From contig CM049315.1 in assembly GCA_026874595.1 (NCBI GenBank), positions 17,257,664 to 17,321,663 of the forward strand: a stretch of 64,000 nucleotides of DNA. The letters run 5' to 3'. Position 1 is the stretch's first letter, and every line of letters starts with the position of its first letter. The notes under the pieces are model-generated. The model was not told the origin of the DNA and did not search any database. It saw only the letters and a program-made list of their open reading frames with translations. A program made the translations under genes and the position numbers. Of the stretch, positions 12,100-23,469 are shown piece by piece. This stretch comes from Sipunculus nudus. Taxonomy: Eukaryota > Annelida > Sipuncula > Golfingiida > Sipunculidae.

Positions 12100-13290
12100 T
12101 AATGTATTCCTACATCACCATAATCTAAAGATATGGCAATTCTTATATTTCATCTTACACTGCATGTCATGATTACGAATCATCGCTCTTGATTCATGTT
12201 TAGTTTTAACTAACTATTAAAACCACATTAATAATGTTTAACAACCACAGGAAGTACCATGTGATGTAACAAAATGTGAAATATAATAATAAATATTTGA
12301 TTTGACATGTACGTAGAGTTTCATAAAAAAAACTGTCAAGCCGAATATAGCATGAGAATTTCTGTGTGAATTTTGACATAAAGGTCCTCTGAAGTAACGA
12401 GGAAACTGCTAGATCTCATGGGAAAAGGTTTAAGAGGCATCTGTCCATGAGCATGCACCTTACTCCCATGGTCGTCTTCTTTGTTCAGGTCCAGATATTT
12501 GTATTGCCCCCCCCCCCCCTCAGTAGCCGTACTGTACGCGAGCCGTCTCACTAGTTCGGTTGTCTTGTCAATGAAAGTTATGAAATAGCACACTTGGGGG
12601 CTCGATGAAGCAAGGTCTCTGCTCAACCGAGCCAGAGATTTAAAGTAAGGTGGGTGTTTGTGTATGTGTGTGTGTGTGACGTTGTGCGTAGGTGTGTAGG
12701 GCTTTTCATATAGGTGGAAAACCGTGGGTTTTGACCATTTGAATCTTGCCTTACATTGATAAAATGTGATGACTTGCTGTCTTTCAAGGGTTAGGGTTAA
12801 TACCTATACATCTGTAACAGTCACAATGACTTGCTGTCTTTCAGGGTTCGGGGTTAGAGCCCATACATTTATAACAGGCACGATTTTCTGTAACAAAGTA
12901 TGAATACAAGCTTAAGTACAGGCTATTCCTCAAAGCCGACAGTTCCCCACCTCCCGTGAGCCAAAAGCGGACACACAAATGAAGCGACAAGGAATCTACA
13001 TTATTATCAGGACGTGTTGCCAGAGAAACGGTTACCAGCCAAGCGCTGAATTACGGAGCCCGGGAGACGACTTCGTAAAATATATTTATTAATTCGTGAA
13101 CACGAATTACTAACGAATTATTAGGTGTGAAAAATATATTTCCAAGGTTGAAAATTTTTTATTTCAATAGGATAACAAAGTAGCCATTAAGGCTATTGCA
13201 ACTGCTTTCCTGCTTATAAATTAAAAGAATGAATGTATATATGTATATATAAATGATCAGATTGGAAAAGTGCACATATATTCACACACG

Positions 13291-13336
<46 letters not shown>

Positions 13337-13440
13337 ATTTACGAATATACAGATTGACATTCCACATACACTGATACTTATACATATATTATTACTGGAA
13401 GGCGTAATCCAACAAATATAAACGTCTCAGTCCATACCGA
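12100..13440. other. No gene supported; low-complexity tracts
   Basis: A 96-codon minus-strand frame at 12336-12626 crosses a C13 tract (about 12507-12520) and has no family signature. A roughly 62-bp tandem duplication with 'gacttgctgtctttca' lies at 12770-12890. A (TA)n array is at 13291-13330. Confidence 0.4.
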
Positions 13441-13449
13441 GCATATTAG

Positions 13450-13760
13450 ATTAAAACCATCAGTCTTTCCAATTGAAAAAAAGGTATTGATTTAAGTAAC
13501 TGGCAACCAGTCGTAACATAGTATGGATAATTTCATGTTGACGACGATTGTCGCAATAATAACTGTATATTTCTCGAGAGGCAGGGTTTAAATAGTTACG
13601 AACATTTTCCTTAAAGGAATCTATTGAAGTAGACTGAATTATAGGAAACTTTTCCAAAGTTTGCAGGCTACTAAAAGGAAAGAAGAAAATTGAAAGGAAA
13701 GAAAAGCGACAGTCTTTCCGTGTGAACCTCGGTATCTTTAGCAAATGCGATTTGCGCGTA
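13450..13760 (-). pseudogene. Possible non-LTR retrotransposon C-terminus
   Basis: The minus-strand frame carries a segment like the tail of LINE ORF2 proteins: an aromatic/Leu/Pro patch, then 'STSIDSFKENVRNYL'. No RT motif remains. The call rests on this weak pattern alone. Confidence 0.3.
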
Positions 13761-14032
13761 CTGTATAGGGCTGAGAATGAGACAGAGTTTGAGTTAATAT
13801 ATTAGCAGATAATTTTGAGCTTGTTCGTTAATCATTTCATAAAATGTGGATTGTATAGCCAGCTCTCTTCTTATTTTTATACTTCACCATTATAGCTCTT
13901 TTACCATAGCTCCAGTGCTGGAAGTCGAGAGCGCTCCAGTACATGTTAAACATGTTTTCCGTTGTATACTCTCTAGTTGGTATGACTGTCTGACAGAACA
14001 ATTGATAAATATTAAAACACCACACTCCATTT

Positions 14033-14450
14033 TGAGTGACAGCTCATCGCCTTGGCAATTGTTTGAATAGATTCAGAGAGAATTACCCCAACTGTTGGTT
14101 GGCACGGGCCCTTGTGCACAGGGGATGCCCGACCGGTGAGCTGTCAACATTGGCAACGTCGCTGGACTGGTAGCCGTTTCGCTTGACACGGATACATGGC
14201 TACACTTGCAGTCTTAATATCATAATCGTTCCGTGATGCGAGAACGGGTGCAGAGGAAGCAAACGTTGACCTATTATTTACTAAGAATAACTCTAAAACT
14301 GTCATCAAGCGGCGCTTGCAGCGCATATATGGGCAGAGCCATGTTGCCTGTGGAGTGTTTGTTAACTGGCATTTGATTGGCTGCTTGTAAAATCATACGC
14401 AGGATGTTTTTCAGCAGACACCGACCCGCCACCTGGCGTTTAAGGTTATC
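14033..14450 (+). mobile_element. LTR fragment of a Gypsy element
   Basis: Matches the inner part of the solo LTR at 60225-60660: 'gagtgacagctcatcgcc', 'ggatgcccg.ccggtgagctgt', 'gatacatggctac', 'gcgcttg.agcgca' and 'gagtgtttgtt'. I judge divergence at 15-25%. The TGTACGCT end is missing. It lies upstream of the integrase remnant in the same orientation and so is probably its 5' LTR. Confidence 0.6.
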
Positions 14451-14879
14451 TTAATCTTTATCCTAATGTCCCACTTTTGCGGGAACTACTTAGGCGATGA
14501 TAGTCGGAGATGCCGTTTGCGACTGTGCATTAGGAAACATCGGGAGAGCGGGATCTGAATGATTCGAGGTCCAGCATGGAAGTCTAATTGGAATTATGAT
14601 ATAGTGTGTGACAACGTAGAGTCACCTCCAGAAGTGACATCCGCAGTAGAAACACGTGCCGCTGCACACAGGCGATAGTCGCCGATGCAAAGTTTACACG
14701 TAGCCAGTCCAGTCCTTGATGCGAGTCCGGCCGAAGTTTTGGAGGCACAGGGAGAAGATCAATCGTTTGCTCTGTACTGAAGCTCGCTAAATCTGCTGGT
14801 GGAAGTAATAACGTATTCCAGGTTAAAGGTTTTTTAGTCAGAATTACACCAGATATACGCGGGGATCCGATGGATCGAG

Positions 14880-15820
14880 GATAGTGGTCCCCTAATCATT
14901 ACGGCCGAAAGTTACGAAAGTGGGCTACAAAGCGATTATGACGTACCATCAAGACGTAGATCGAACACACGAGCGCGCTAGAGCCCCGCTCTACTGGAAA
15001 GGGATGTACGGCGGTATAGCAGCGTTCTAAGTCGTGTCCCATATAACCGAAAGGCAGAGTACAGGGGGCCTTGTTAGGAAAGATGCCTATTATCGACGAA
15101 CCTTGGCGTAGATCGCCATGAACCCGGTCGGAGCGATCCATCCTGCGTCCGCGCTATCCAGAGTCAGTGACCTTAAATAATATAGGCACCGCGAGCGTAG
15201 TCAACGTGTTAGTCGATGTCTATTCACGTGTAGGAGTTCAATCAGAAGTACTCACGGACATGGGGAGTCAGTTCACCTCTGACCACATGAGAGAAATAAG
15301 TCGTTTGCTATCGGTGAAGCAACTAACTACCACATCATATAACCCGATGTAAAACGGGATGATCGGAAGATTTTAACGGCATCCTGAAACAGATGTTGAA
15401 GCGTATGTTCGCGGAGATACTACGAGATTGGGACTAATTAAACGCGGTGCTCTTTGACACCTGATAGGAGCACATGTTTATCTCCCTTGGAGTTGCTCTA
15501 TGGGCGAGTTGTAAGAGATCCAATGCACATTAAATGTAATATGGAAACAAAGACTGCATATTAATAGGTGGTAGATAGCTTGCGAAGCACTTGACAGGTC
15601 CGCATGTTAATATAAACAGATCTACGACGTAGGTAAGCGCACCCGCAGATTCGAGGTCGGCGATGAAGTGGTAATGCTCCTCGCAATGGACAGAAATAAG
15701 CTGTTAGTCCAGTGGAAGTCCTTACAACGTTGTAGGTAAGGTAGGTGACCTAGACTATCGGGACAAGGTCAATAACAAGGTCAACACCTTCCACGTATAC
15801 CTGATAAAGAGATATCAGAC
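14880..15820 (+). pseudogene. Ty3/Gypsy integrase remnant
   Basis: A decayed HHCC-like stretch around 14890-15060 (HQD...RTHER...LYWKGMY in shifting frames) is followed by an intact 61-codon piece of the catalytic core at 15167-15352. That piece has VLVDVYSRVGVQSEVLTDMG and the 'GSQFTS' second-Asp motif, where Ty3/Gypsy integrases read TD-x-G-xQFTS. The third catalytic region and a VLVQWKG-like chromo-type tail (about 15650-15800, here LLVQWKS) follow with stops. It is non-functional. Confidence 0.7.
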
Positions 15821-15980
15821 CGGGGCTGAACCTCAGCATGTCTTATCGGCGGTAGCCTTAGGCACGGACGAAAGTGTATTATAATCGGATGATCCGATTT
15901 GTGAATCCGAGTCCCCCTTGGTCGGAGAGCTAAACCCCAGGGGAAGTAGCTGAAACTTCCATTCTTTGTGGCCTTTTTCA

Positions 15981-15993
15981 CAAAGGGGGGAGC
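15981..15993 (+). other. Polypurine-tract-like site
   Basis: CAAAGGGGGGAGC lies just downstream of the integrase remnant, where a Gypsy polypurine tract would precede the 3' LTR. The expected LTR start TGTACGCT does not follow, so the 3' LTR is lost or belongs to another family. Confidence 0.3.
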
Positions 15994-15999
15994 AAACGT

Positions 16000-17240
16000 T
16001 TCTGATAATTATCAGTATTGATTGTAGCCGCCGATGGCGACGCAACAGTTGTTTTTACGCAAATAAAAATTATTGAATACAGCCCGGGAGCTATCTAATA
16101 TTAAACGGTGGTCCTGTATACTTCCTCAGGTCTGTGTGTACTATCATGTACATACCTTCACTTCCTCAGTGTAATATAGTGCTGTGAATAGAACTGTAAT
16201 GTTTTTCAAATGTCGAACATTCAATATACACATGCATGTAATGAACATTAATCATAGAAATATGTCAAACAGCACAGTTGTGTATAGAGTGTAATAATCA
16301 TAGGTAACTGCACGGGTAATCTATGGACTTCACATTGCGTCAGTCACTTAGAAAAGCAATTTAGGAGTCCTATATGGATGACAATCATTTCTACATTTTG
16401 GAATCACAACATATGACTATGAGCAATCCGGTGATAAAACACATTTTAAAGTTAAAATTTAGTGTTTACAAAAATAATTGCGCCTCATCAACTGAAGTTG
16501 TACATTTTCTCTCCAAAATTTGATGCCGTCAGAGATCTCTCAGGGTAAAATAAACTCACAAACCAAGCAACTGCGCTGTTTATCCCATGCTCATATTTCT
16601 GTCTCCATAGTGCAAATGAATTTATACAGTGTAATGTCCCGGGGACAACATATGTACGGAAGAACAGATGTTTTTAGTCACTGCGTTATTTTTTTGCCTC
16701 CCCTAGATTTTTTGGAGCGATTATAGAATAGCTGCCCACCGCATATTTGATATGTATGAAGGGGATATTTTTTTCTGCTAAAGGGGCTATACAGCTTCCC
16801 ATAAATTGTTTCTTCCTGAATCCTTCTGAATCCTGAGAAATAAAGTTCTGGATATAAGCAAGTCAGGCTTGTGTACAAGTTTGACTTCTGTGATTTTGTT
16901 TTTTTTTTCACATCACATGTGTGCTGTTCAAAATGTATGATACACATGTATCAGGCCAGCTAGGTGACCCGCTGAAGCAAGGTATCTGCTAAACCAAGCC
17001 ACTAGCTCTCAGAAAGAAGTCCCAAGCAAACACACACACACACACACAAGAGAAAAAGGCAGGTAAATTTGACAAAGAGAAAGAGAGAATATGTGGGGTC
17101 GACCTGATGTCAGTTTGACACTAAGCAAGTACTTAACAGGCAAAATACAAAATACGTATTGGTGACGAAAACCTTAAAATGAAAGATGCATCGATAAGTT
17201 ATAATGACTATTTGTACTGTCCATGTAGATAAGATAAAGT
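16000..17240. other. No gene seen
   Basis: AT-rich sequence with a (CA)n tract at 17032-17048. The motif 'gctgaagcaaggtatctgctaaaccaagcc' near 16970 resembles one near 12600 ('gatgaagcaaggtctctgctcaaccgagcc'), hinting at a small dispersed repeat. Confidence 0.4.
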
Positions 17241-17249
17241 TTATAGTTT

Positions 17250-17416
17250 TTACTGTAAGTGATTTAGTCCGGTGGAGGAACTCTGGTGGGAATTACCGTA
17301 AGTGATTTTTTTCTGGTTAAGACCTCTCTGGGGATAACTGTGAGTGATTTAGTCTGGTTAAGATCTCTGGTTGGGATAACTGTGAGTGATATAGTCAGGT
17401 TAAGATCTCTGGTGGG
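17250..17416 (+). repeat. 42-bp minisatellite, left of the Gypsy element
   Basis: About four units of 'gtgagtgatttagtctggtt' plus 'aagacctctggtgggataact'. It is the same family as 488-1020 and 21557-21810. It ends abruptly where the Gypsy LTR terminus begins at 17417. Confidence 0.85.
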
Positions 17417-17866
17417 TGTTTTAACATGCTCTCGGGCGCGGCAAACGTCCAGGGACACAGATTCAAGACGTACAAACCATCGGGACTGAACATCTGATGG
17501 AGCAATGTCCGAAGTTCCTGGACTGCCTGGTGGGGTTACTGAGAAAGAACTCGGTGTAATCTCTGATGGACGTTCCCTCATCAGACGAAGATGCCTACGA
17601 TTACGTCGTAAGATTTGACCACGTTCTGTTTCAACACTGTAGGACGGATAGCGAAGATCTTGTTTGACAGTGGCTCTAGGCCATTGTTGATTGGATTTTG
17701 CTGTCATATTTGTAGGCTGAATGCGTGCAATATCTCCTTTTTTGAAAGGTGGCATAGTTTTCGCATGACAATTGTAATGTTTAGCTTGTTTCTGGCGGTG
17801 TGATACAAGCTTTTCGTGCGTGTTTCCATGGGTTTGTTGTTTCAACAAAGGTTTACTGGTAGGCAA
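17264..17866 (-). pseudogene. Gypsy pol C-terminus running into the LTR
   Basis: This is the C-terminal tail of integrase: a basic segment KQAKHYNCHAK, PPFKKGDIARIQP, then 'SYSVETERGQILRRNRRHLR', a typical end for this Gypsy group. Downstream of about 17470 the frame reads through the 3' LTR remnant and minisatellite, which gives the repetitive C-terminus; that part is not protein-coding in origin. Confidence 0.75.
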
Positions 17867-17988
17867 GAGTGTTTTAGTGCGTCTGCCGAAAATGCGTTTA
17901 GCTAGAGTCTATTTTGTACCATTTGTTGGTGTGTTTCTCAAATCTAGAAGGGCTAAGTAAGGATCTTGTTTGTCTAATTTTGCTTTTG

Positions 17989-18444
17989 TCATGATGTTGT
18001 GTGGTTGATCTCATACTCATTTGTGAACTTGACAAATGCTTTAGAATCAAATGACGGACCGTTTTTGGAAAATAGTTCAACTGGAATGCCGTGGCGAGCT
18101 ATGTGGCCTTTCAATTTATGTATGACTTCATGACCTGTCTTGTCATGGATTCTGTTTACCTCGACGAAATTACTGTAATAGTCTAGAGCGATCATGTAGT
18201 TGTGATCATTGATGGTACACAAGTCGGTGGCTATCTCTGCCCAAGGACGATCAGGTATCTCGTGTGAGATAAGTGGCTCTTTCTGGTGAGTTATGGGCAC
18301 ACTGTTGCAGATATCACATTTAAGCATATAGTCTTTGATCTGAGGTGTTATTGCAGGCCAATATACTGCTTCATGAACTCTTGCTAGGCATGCATTTATG
18401 CCAAGATGGGAGCTGTGTATACGTCGTAAAATATGAGGTCTCAT
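17989..18444 (-). pseudogene. Gypsy integrase, HHCC and catalytic core
   Basis: The zinc-binding part shows HSSHLG followed by CDIC. The first catalytic Asp is in ATDLC. The second motif, normally S-D-N-G-P, reads SKNGPSF here, so the second catalytic Asp is lost. The frame ends soon after and continues in another frame (17898-18080). It is inactive. Confidence 0.85.
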
Positions 18445-18688
18445 GCTGGCAGGAACTATGCACCTGTTTCCTCTGAATATTATGTCATCTTGAACTGACA
18501 GTTCATCTGCATGTGATGCTATGTTCTTTTTGCTGGCCAGCCCTGTGCAATCACTTACTTAAGTGTCTGTAATGCTTCATCACTGGCTGTGGCATCTTTT
18601 ATCTGTTGGAGTGTAGATTCACAGACCGGTAGGTAATATGACATGAATATCTTCAATATCCTTTTCGAAGTCTTACCGGGCAGTAACA

Positions 18689-19285
18689 CTAAAGACTTCT
18701 GATTGACATTGTTCTGTAACACTGTCCTTCAAGTATGACCTTGAGAGTGTATCTGCGATGTGCATCATTGTACCTTTGGTTATACAAGTTCGACATTGTA
18801 TCGTTGTAGCCGCAATAAAATGCGCTGAAGACGTTTTGGTGCAGCGATAAGTGGTTTCCTGTGAATATTGACAAGTGGCTGATGGTCATTTTGGACAATT
18901 ACCATTCGGTTATAGGTGTATTGGTGGTATTTCTCAAGACCAAAAATCACATCTAACAGCTCTTTTTTTATTTGAACATAATTTCTTTCTGAAGTGGTAA
19001 GAGCACGACTGGCGAAGGCTACTGGTTGATCATTTGCATGATTGTCGCACCAAGTCCTGTCCCTGATGCATCACAATGTAGCGTGACTGGTTGAGTGGAG
19101 TTGAAATGCTTCAGAACTCGGGTCTGTGATACAGCTTGTTTTATTTTGTCAAAGGCAATGTCATGATTCTGTGTCCAACACCAGGCTGAATCTTTGTGTG
19201 TAAGTTGACGCAATGGTTCACATAGATCAGATAGGCTCTTGACAAAACAATAAGCCGCTGAACAGCTTTCACATCGGTAGGACAA
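18689..19285 (-). pseudogene. Gypsy RNase H region
   Basis: The piece at 19019-19285 contains 'VTLHCDASGTGLGA', the start of RNase H as found after Gypsy RT. Its N-terminal part corresponds to the RT thumb and connection (KIKQAVSQTRVL). Downstream, at 18689-18898, HKPL- and PKRLQR-type sequence of the same domain is visible in a shifted frame. There is at least one frameshift. Confidence 0.75.
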
Positions 19286-19295
19286 GGCATGTTGA

Positions 19296-19910
19296 TCACT
19301 GCTTGAACTTTGCGGGGTCTGGTTTTAATCCTTCTGTAGTAAGGATGTGTCCAATGTATGGGAGATTGTCAGCTTTCAGTTGGAATTTCTTTTGATTGAG
19401 CTTTATCCCCTCTGTGCGAAATCGATCGAGAAATTTGATTAGCTTTTGATCATGATCTGTAACAGCGTCTGCCTCAGTGTCACCTGTGCTGAATATCAAG
19501 ATGTCATCAGCGACTAGTGCTACTCCATCGGGACCAATAAGAGCATCTTTGAGACTATTCTCGAACACTTTGGAGGCAGGTGAAATGCCTGGTGGCATGC
19601 GAAGCCAGCAGTGTTTGCCCCACGGAGTCTCAAAGGCGGTTAATCTGGAGGAGCTATCATCCAAGCGAACATGCCAGTATCCATTATTGATGTCGCAGAG
19701 AGTGAATACCTTGGCCAGCACTGGAAGTAGATAATGGTTGCGTTTTAGAGCCTTGTTCAATGGCTTAGGATCAATAAACATACGTATTCTACCTTGCGGT
19801 TTCTTCCTGACTAACAGATTTGAGATCCAGTCTGTGGGCTCTGGCAGTGGTTTAATGATTTTGAGATATTCCAGCCTAAATTTAACTTGATCTAACATAG
19901 CTAGTGGCAT
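19296..19910 (-). pseudogene. Gypsy reverse transcriptase
   Basis: A 204-codon frame with the fingers and palm of Ty3/Gypsy RT: SNLLVRKKPQGRIRMFIDPK, LCDINNGYWHVRLD, LRMPPGISPASKVF, and the active site VADDILIF with both Asp intact. It ends in YIGHILTTEGLKPDP. It is the best preserved part of the element. A start and upstream connector in the same frame as the protease are not present. Confidence 0.92.
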
Positions 19911-20205
19911 GCGCCGCCTAGGCGTTTTGAATGGTGTGACATTTGTGCCGCATTGTAAGTGTAGTTCACCAGTAAATTGTCCTTCACCTTCAAATACATC
20001 GTTGTATTCGTTGAGGCATGGTGAGGCCAGCTTATGAATCTGCCGTGTGTGTTATATTGTCTGGATTCACTGTGATAAGACCCATTTCTATGGCAGTTTT
20101 ACATCCTATAAGTGACAGTAAATCATTGTCCAAAACAGAAAACTCAATCATGTACGGTTTTCCATTGGCTGGATTGTTCACGTTCAACTGACAGGTGCCA
20201 TGAAC

Positions 20206-20448
20206 TTATATTGCAGTTTTATTGTTAGCTCTTAGGGTTTTGCTTGTACTTTTCATGCAAGTATAGGATGAAATGTGTTTGAGAGCTACCATATTACAGG
20301 TGGCTTCGGAGTCTATCTGGAAATTTACATGTTGATCTGCTACTTGCAACTGCGCATGGAGTTTGTTTGTTGCGGTACTGACTGTGGTTACTGATAGCAT
20401 ATCATATGAACTGTCAGAGGAAGTTGAGTCGTTTTCAACAGTTTGCAC
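20206..20448 (-). pseudogene. Gypsy aspartic protease
   Basis: The segment FQIDSEATCNMV corresponds to the retropepsin D-S/T-G-A motif, but the Gly is replaced by Glu (DSE), which should abolish activity. It sits between the zinc knuckle and RT, as expected. Confidence 0.65.
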
Positions 20449-20491
20449 ATCTGGTCGCTTTGGTTTGCGTCTGACGCGAGCATCATTTTTT

Positions 20492-20674
20492 TCACGTTTT
20501 TATCCTGAACACACTTGAGAAGTGACTTGCATTTCCACAGGCATTGTAGTATTTACCATATGCTGGACACAAGGTTTTTTCCTTGGTGTAGGTGTTGCCA
20601 CAGCATCTGCACTTGTGAGACTTTTTCCTTGCATGGTCGCGTATAGCATGCACTTCAGACTGTGTATTTTGCAT
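20492..20674 (-). pseudogene. Gypsy nucleocapsid zinc-knuckle region
   Basis: Basic residues (RDHARKKSHK) precede CRCCGNTYTKEKTLCPAYGK and further Cys/His. This matches the doubled knuckle found in this Gypsy group, in slightly degenerate form. It overlaps the end of gag in a different frame. Confidence 0.65.
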
Positions 20675-21245
20675 GCTTTTTAATTTTGCGTTTGTGGATT
20701 TCGCTGCCCCGCATTTGTTTATACAGGTTGAAAGACTTAGTTTTCTCCTGTAACAGTCGTTTCAGCAAACTGTTGTCGTGGAGTCCACAAACAATTCTGT
20801 CCCGGATTATGCTGTCTGCTAAGTCTCCAAAAGCACAAGACTGAGTCATGGTTTTCAGAGTTGTGACATATCTGTCTATGCTTTCTCTAGGCTCCTGGTG
20901 ACGATTGTTTAACAAATATCGTTCATAGATGACGTTGGTTTGTCCAATACAATGTTTCTCACACAAATCAAGAACCGCATCAATGTCATCCTTGCTATGA
21001 GAGTCGTCGAACGGAAGTCCGTTGTAAATTTCAAGGGCGTCAGGGCCGATGCACGTTATGAACGTAGCGAGACGGTATTTGTTGACAGACTGATCGTCAG
21101 GGCGTGTAGGTTTATCTAAGCCAGTTACAACCTCTAAACTATCCCAGATTTGTTTCCAATGCTTCCAATTTACGGGAAGGTTCCCCTTTACATCTAGCAG
21201 GGGTTGTGGAGGCACGGCACTTTGTAACGTGGGTACAGCAGACAT
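20655..21245 (-). pseudogene. Gypsy gag-like protein
   Basis: A 196-codon frame beginning with Met at 21245, 123 bp after the primer-binding site. It has the retrotransposon gag layout: NWKHWKQIWDSLEVVTGL, 'FITCIGPDALEIYNGLPF', then RYLLNNRHQEPRESIDRYV and 'DRIVCGLHDNSLLKRLL'. This portion is intact. The frame then shifts relative to the knuckle region. Confidence 0.85.
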
Positions 21246-21367
21246 CGTCAGAGTTCAACTTTATAGTGAGCGATGATGCGATAAATTCCGTACTTTCAGT
21301 GAAAAAAAGCAATGTGGACAGCTTAGATCTGTTTTCTGGTCTCGGTCATTTAATGACTTAGGTAATT

Positions 21368-21378
21368 CTCTGACACCA
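21368..21378 (-). other. Primer-binding-site-like motif
   Basis: On the minus strand TGGTGTCAGAG follows directly after the LTR end ...TTAAAACA. A TGG-starting motif at this position matches tRNA 3' ends in LTR elements. Confidence 0.6.
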
Positions 21379-21552
21379 TGTTTTAACATGCTCTGGGGCG
21401 CGGCATACGTCCAGGGACACAGATTCAAGACAGGCGATTAACTGCCTTTGTTCCATGCACCATGTGCTAACAAACTTACATTACCGTAGATATCCTGTAA
21501 AACCAATATGTTGTCATACGCCTCCAGGTAACGCCATTTACTTGCAAAGCCA
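21379..21552 (-). repeat. 5' LTR of the Gypsy element
   Basis: The plus-strand sequence starts TGTTTTAACATGCTC and ends ...AAAGCCA, about 174 bp with TG/CA ends. The first 53 bp are repeated at 17417-17469. The upper boundary is set by where the 42-bp minisatellite resumes. Confidence 0.6.
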
Positions 21553-21556
21553 TATT

Positions 21557-21810
21557 ATAACTGTGAGTGATTTAGTCCGGTGAAGACCTGTGGTTGGGAT
21601 ACTGTTAGTGATTTAATTTGGTGGAGTCCCCTGGTGGGGTATTATTGTGAGTGATTAAGTCTGATCGAGACCTCTGGTTGGGATTATTGTGAGTAGTTTA
21701 AACCGGGGGAGACCTCTGGTGGGGATTACTGTAAGTGATTTAGCCCGGTGGAGACCTCTGGTGGGGATTACTGTAAGTGATTAGGTCATCTGGAGACCTC
21801 TGGTTGGTTC
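21557..21810 (+). repeat. 42-bp minisatellite, right of the Gypsy element
   Basis: About six degenerate units of 'gtgagtgatttagtccggtg' plus 'gagacctctggtggggatta'. It resumes in mid-unit where the Gypsy LTR ends, consistent with insertion into an existing array. Confidence 0.85.
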
Positions 21811-22740
21811 ACTTATACTTTGCAACTGATAATCAAGTCACTGATGTAGCCTATGCATCTGTATTGCCATGATTCTGTTACGAATGTAGTCATAAGGAAA
21901 ACTTGTCCTGAACTGCTTGATCTAACTTTATTACTAAACGTTCTACCTATAGACTGTATAAATGCGATACATGATATAGTGTGATAAACATAATATATAT
22001 GGGTATGATATCTCTACATCCCCCTACCGAAAATTAACCAGAAAATGCATAAAAATGAATCCTTTATACTGGTCTTACATACTTGTGTAGAAATTAAATT
22101 CCAATATTCTGAATAATAAAAATTTTGATTTTTTTGTATATGCTAGATGTAATATCATATGACAATGTTTGTACAATGGCTATATATACTCTTTTGTTAT
22201 CCTTACTAAAGGGCATAAACAGGAGGAGTCACCGGGGTTGGACTACCTTCGAACTCAATGGGGGTTATTCTGCCCCTGTCGATTTGCACTAATATTACTC
22301 AGTATATTAATATTGGTATGGTGGTGTTTTCTCACATCATGTCCATATCGCGTACGAACTGACGCATCTCCCAATGACCATCTCAAATGAAACCTTAGGG
22401 TTTTTCAAGTTCATGTAGATAGGGCATTTTACATATCTGCGCATCACCAATAATTATAGCGGCTATATACGAAAATCGGTTAGTCTTTGGTGTATCCTTT
22501 TTTGTCGCTTAGTTGACTCCGACTCCTGCGTACTCTGTTTCCATTAGGTGATTCAACCACATGTTTTCTTTTTTTTTACAGAGTTTACGAAATGTTCCAG
22601 GGCACCATGTATTGTCTATTCTGTTAATTATTCTTACTTTTGTCCTACTTTAAGTTTGTGTAACTCAGTTGTTCTGCTTGAATTGTCATGTTGAAATTTA
22701 TCTATTTGATTTCTTTTCCTCTATTCTGTTTCTGTGTTCT
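21811..22740. other. No gene seen
   Basis: AT-rich sequence. Its right part may belong to the 3' end or LTR of the Gypsy remnant at 22750-23460, but no LTR pair could be identified. Confidence 0.35.
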
Positions 22741-22749
22741 ACTTTCCGA

Positions 22750-23460
22750 GGATGGGAATGGGTTGGTAGCGGGGTTATTAGAGGTCGATGGAATATAAGT
22801 TCTCCTAGTGATGGTAGATTCTGATCAACTGAGCTGGCTTTTGGATTGACTAATGCAAGTTGTACATTTCCCCCGCTATCTTAAAACCATTGTTATCGTT
22901 GATGTCGCAGATCGAACATATATTTCAGTAAACTCTTTGCTGCGTGGATAAACTGGGGAACTAAAAACAAGTTTTACATCCCAAGTCTCCACAAATTATT
23001 GAAACACTTGCTCAGTGTACTATGGACCATTGTCTATAATGATTAGTCTGCACGTCCGAACATCGCACAGTAGGTTTTAATTATGTTAGTCATTACCTGG
23101 CTTGTTGTTGTTTTCATCTCATCAACTATAATATTCTTGCTGCACCTGTCCACAATTACAAGATATTGACGTTCTTGGATCTCACACAGGTAAAAGGCAA
23201 TTGCTTTCCATGGCCTTAATGGTACCTTATGAGGTATTAACGGTTCCTTATCATATTAGAATCCTGGTGTTCTTGGCATATTGCGTAGCACTGAGATTTT
23301 AATTCTATGTCCTTGATGAGGTTACCCAGTAAACCGTATCTCTCGCTAACCTACGTGTTTTTTCAACATCTCGGTGACTTTGATGACATTGTTCTAATAT
23401 GTATGTATGCATATGCCATGCCATCGACAGCACGTCGGAGCTGCTTGTCACAGAATAAAC
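22750..23460 (-). pseudogene. Second, older Gypsy integrase remnant
   Basis: Read on the minus strand across several frames and stops. An HHCC-type start (HRDVEKTRRLARDTVYWV, then a paired Cys motif CYAICQ) lies at about 23410-23260. The catalytic core follows with YLVIVDRCSKNIIVDEMK and CAMFGRAD, and a degenerate IIDNGP-like motif at about 23030. After that come PVDQNLPS-like and FHRPL-like residues at 22760-22850. It is thoroughly decayed, and belongs to a different family from the one at 17.4-21.5 kb. Confidence 0.7.
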
Positions 23461-23469
23461 TCAAGTGTC

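Larger units (their letters stand above)
17417..21552 (-). mobile_element. Near full-length dead Ty3/Gypsy retrotransposon
   Basis: On the minus strand the order is 5' LTR (21552-21379), primer-binding-site-like TGGTGTCAGAG (21378-21368), gag, zinc knuckle, protease, RT, RNase H, integrase, 3' LTR remnant (17469-17417). The two LTR ends share 53 bp with two mismatches. The upstream 120 bp of the 3' LTR are missing, so pol runs directly into the LTR end. Frames are broken between domains, and the protease and integrase have lost active-site residues. It is inserted inside a 42-bp minisatellite, with repeat units on both sides. Confidence 0.88.

Noticed and set aside
12336-12626. Minus-strand frame with DLNKEDD, considered as an EF-hand exon of relic D
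   Set aside because: The spacing does not fit a 12-residue EF loop, it crosses a poly-C tract, and it has no acceptor.
19477-19734. 85-codon plus-strand frame
   Set aside because: Antisense shadow of the Gypsy reverse transcriptase.
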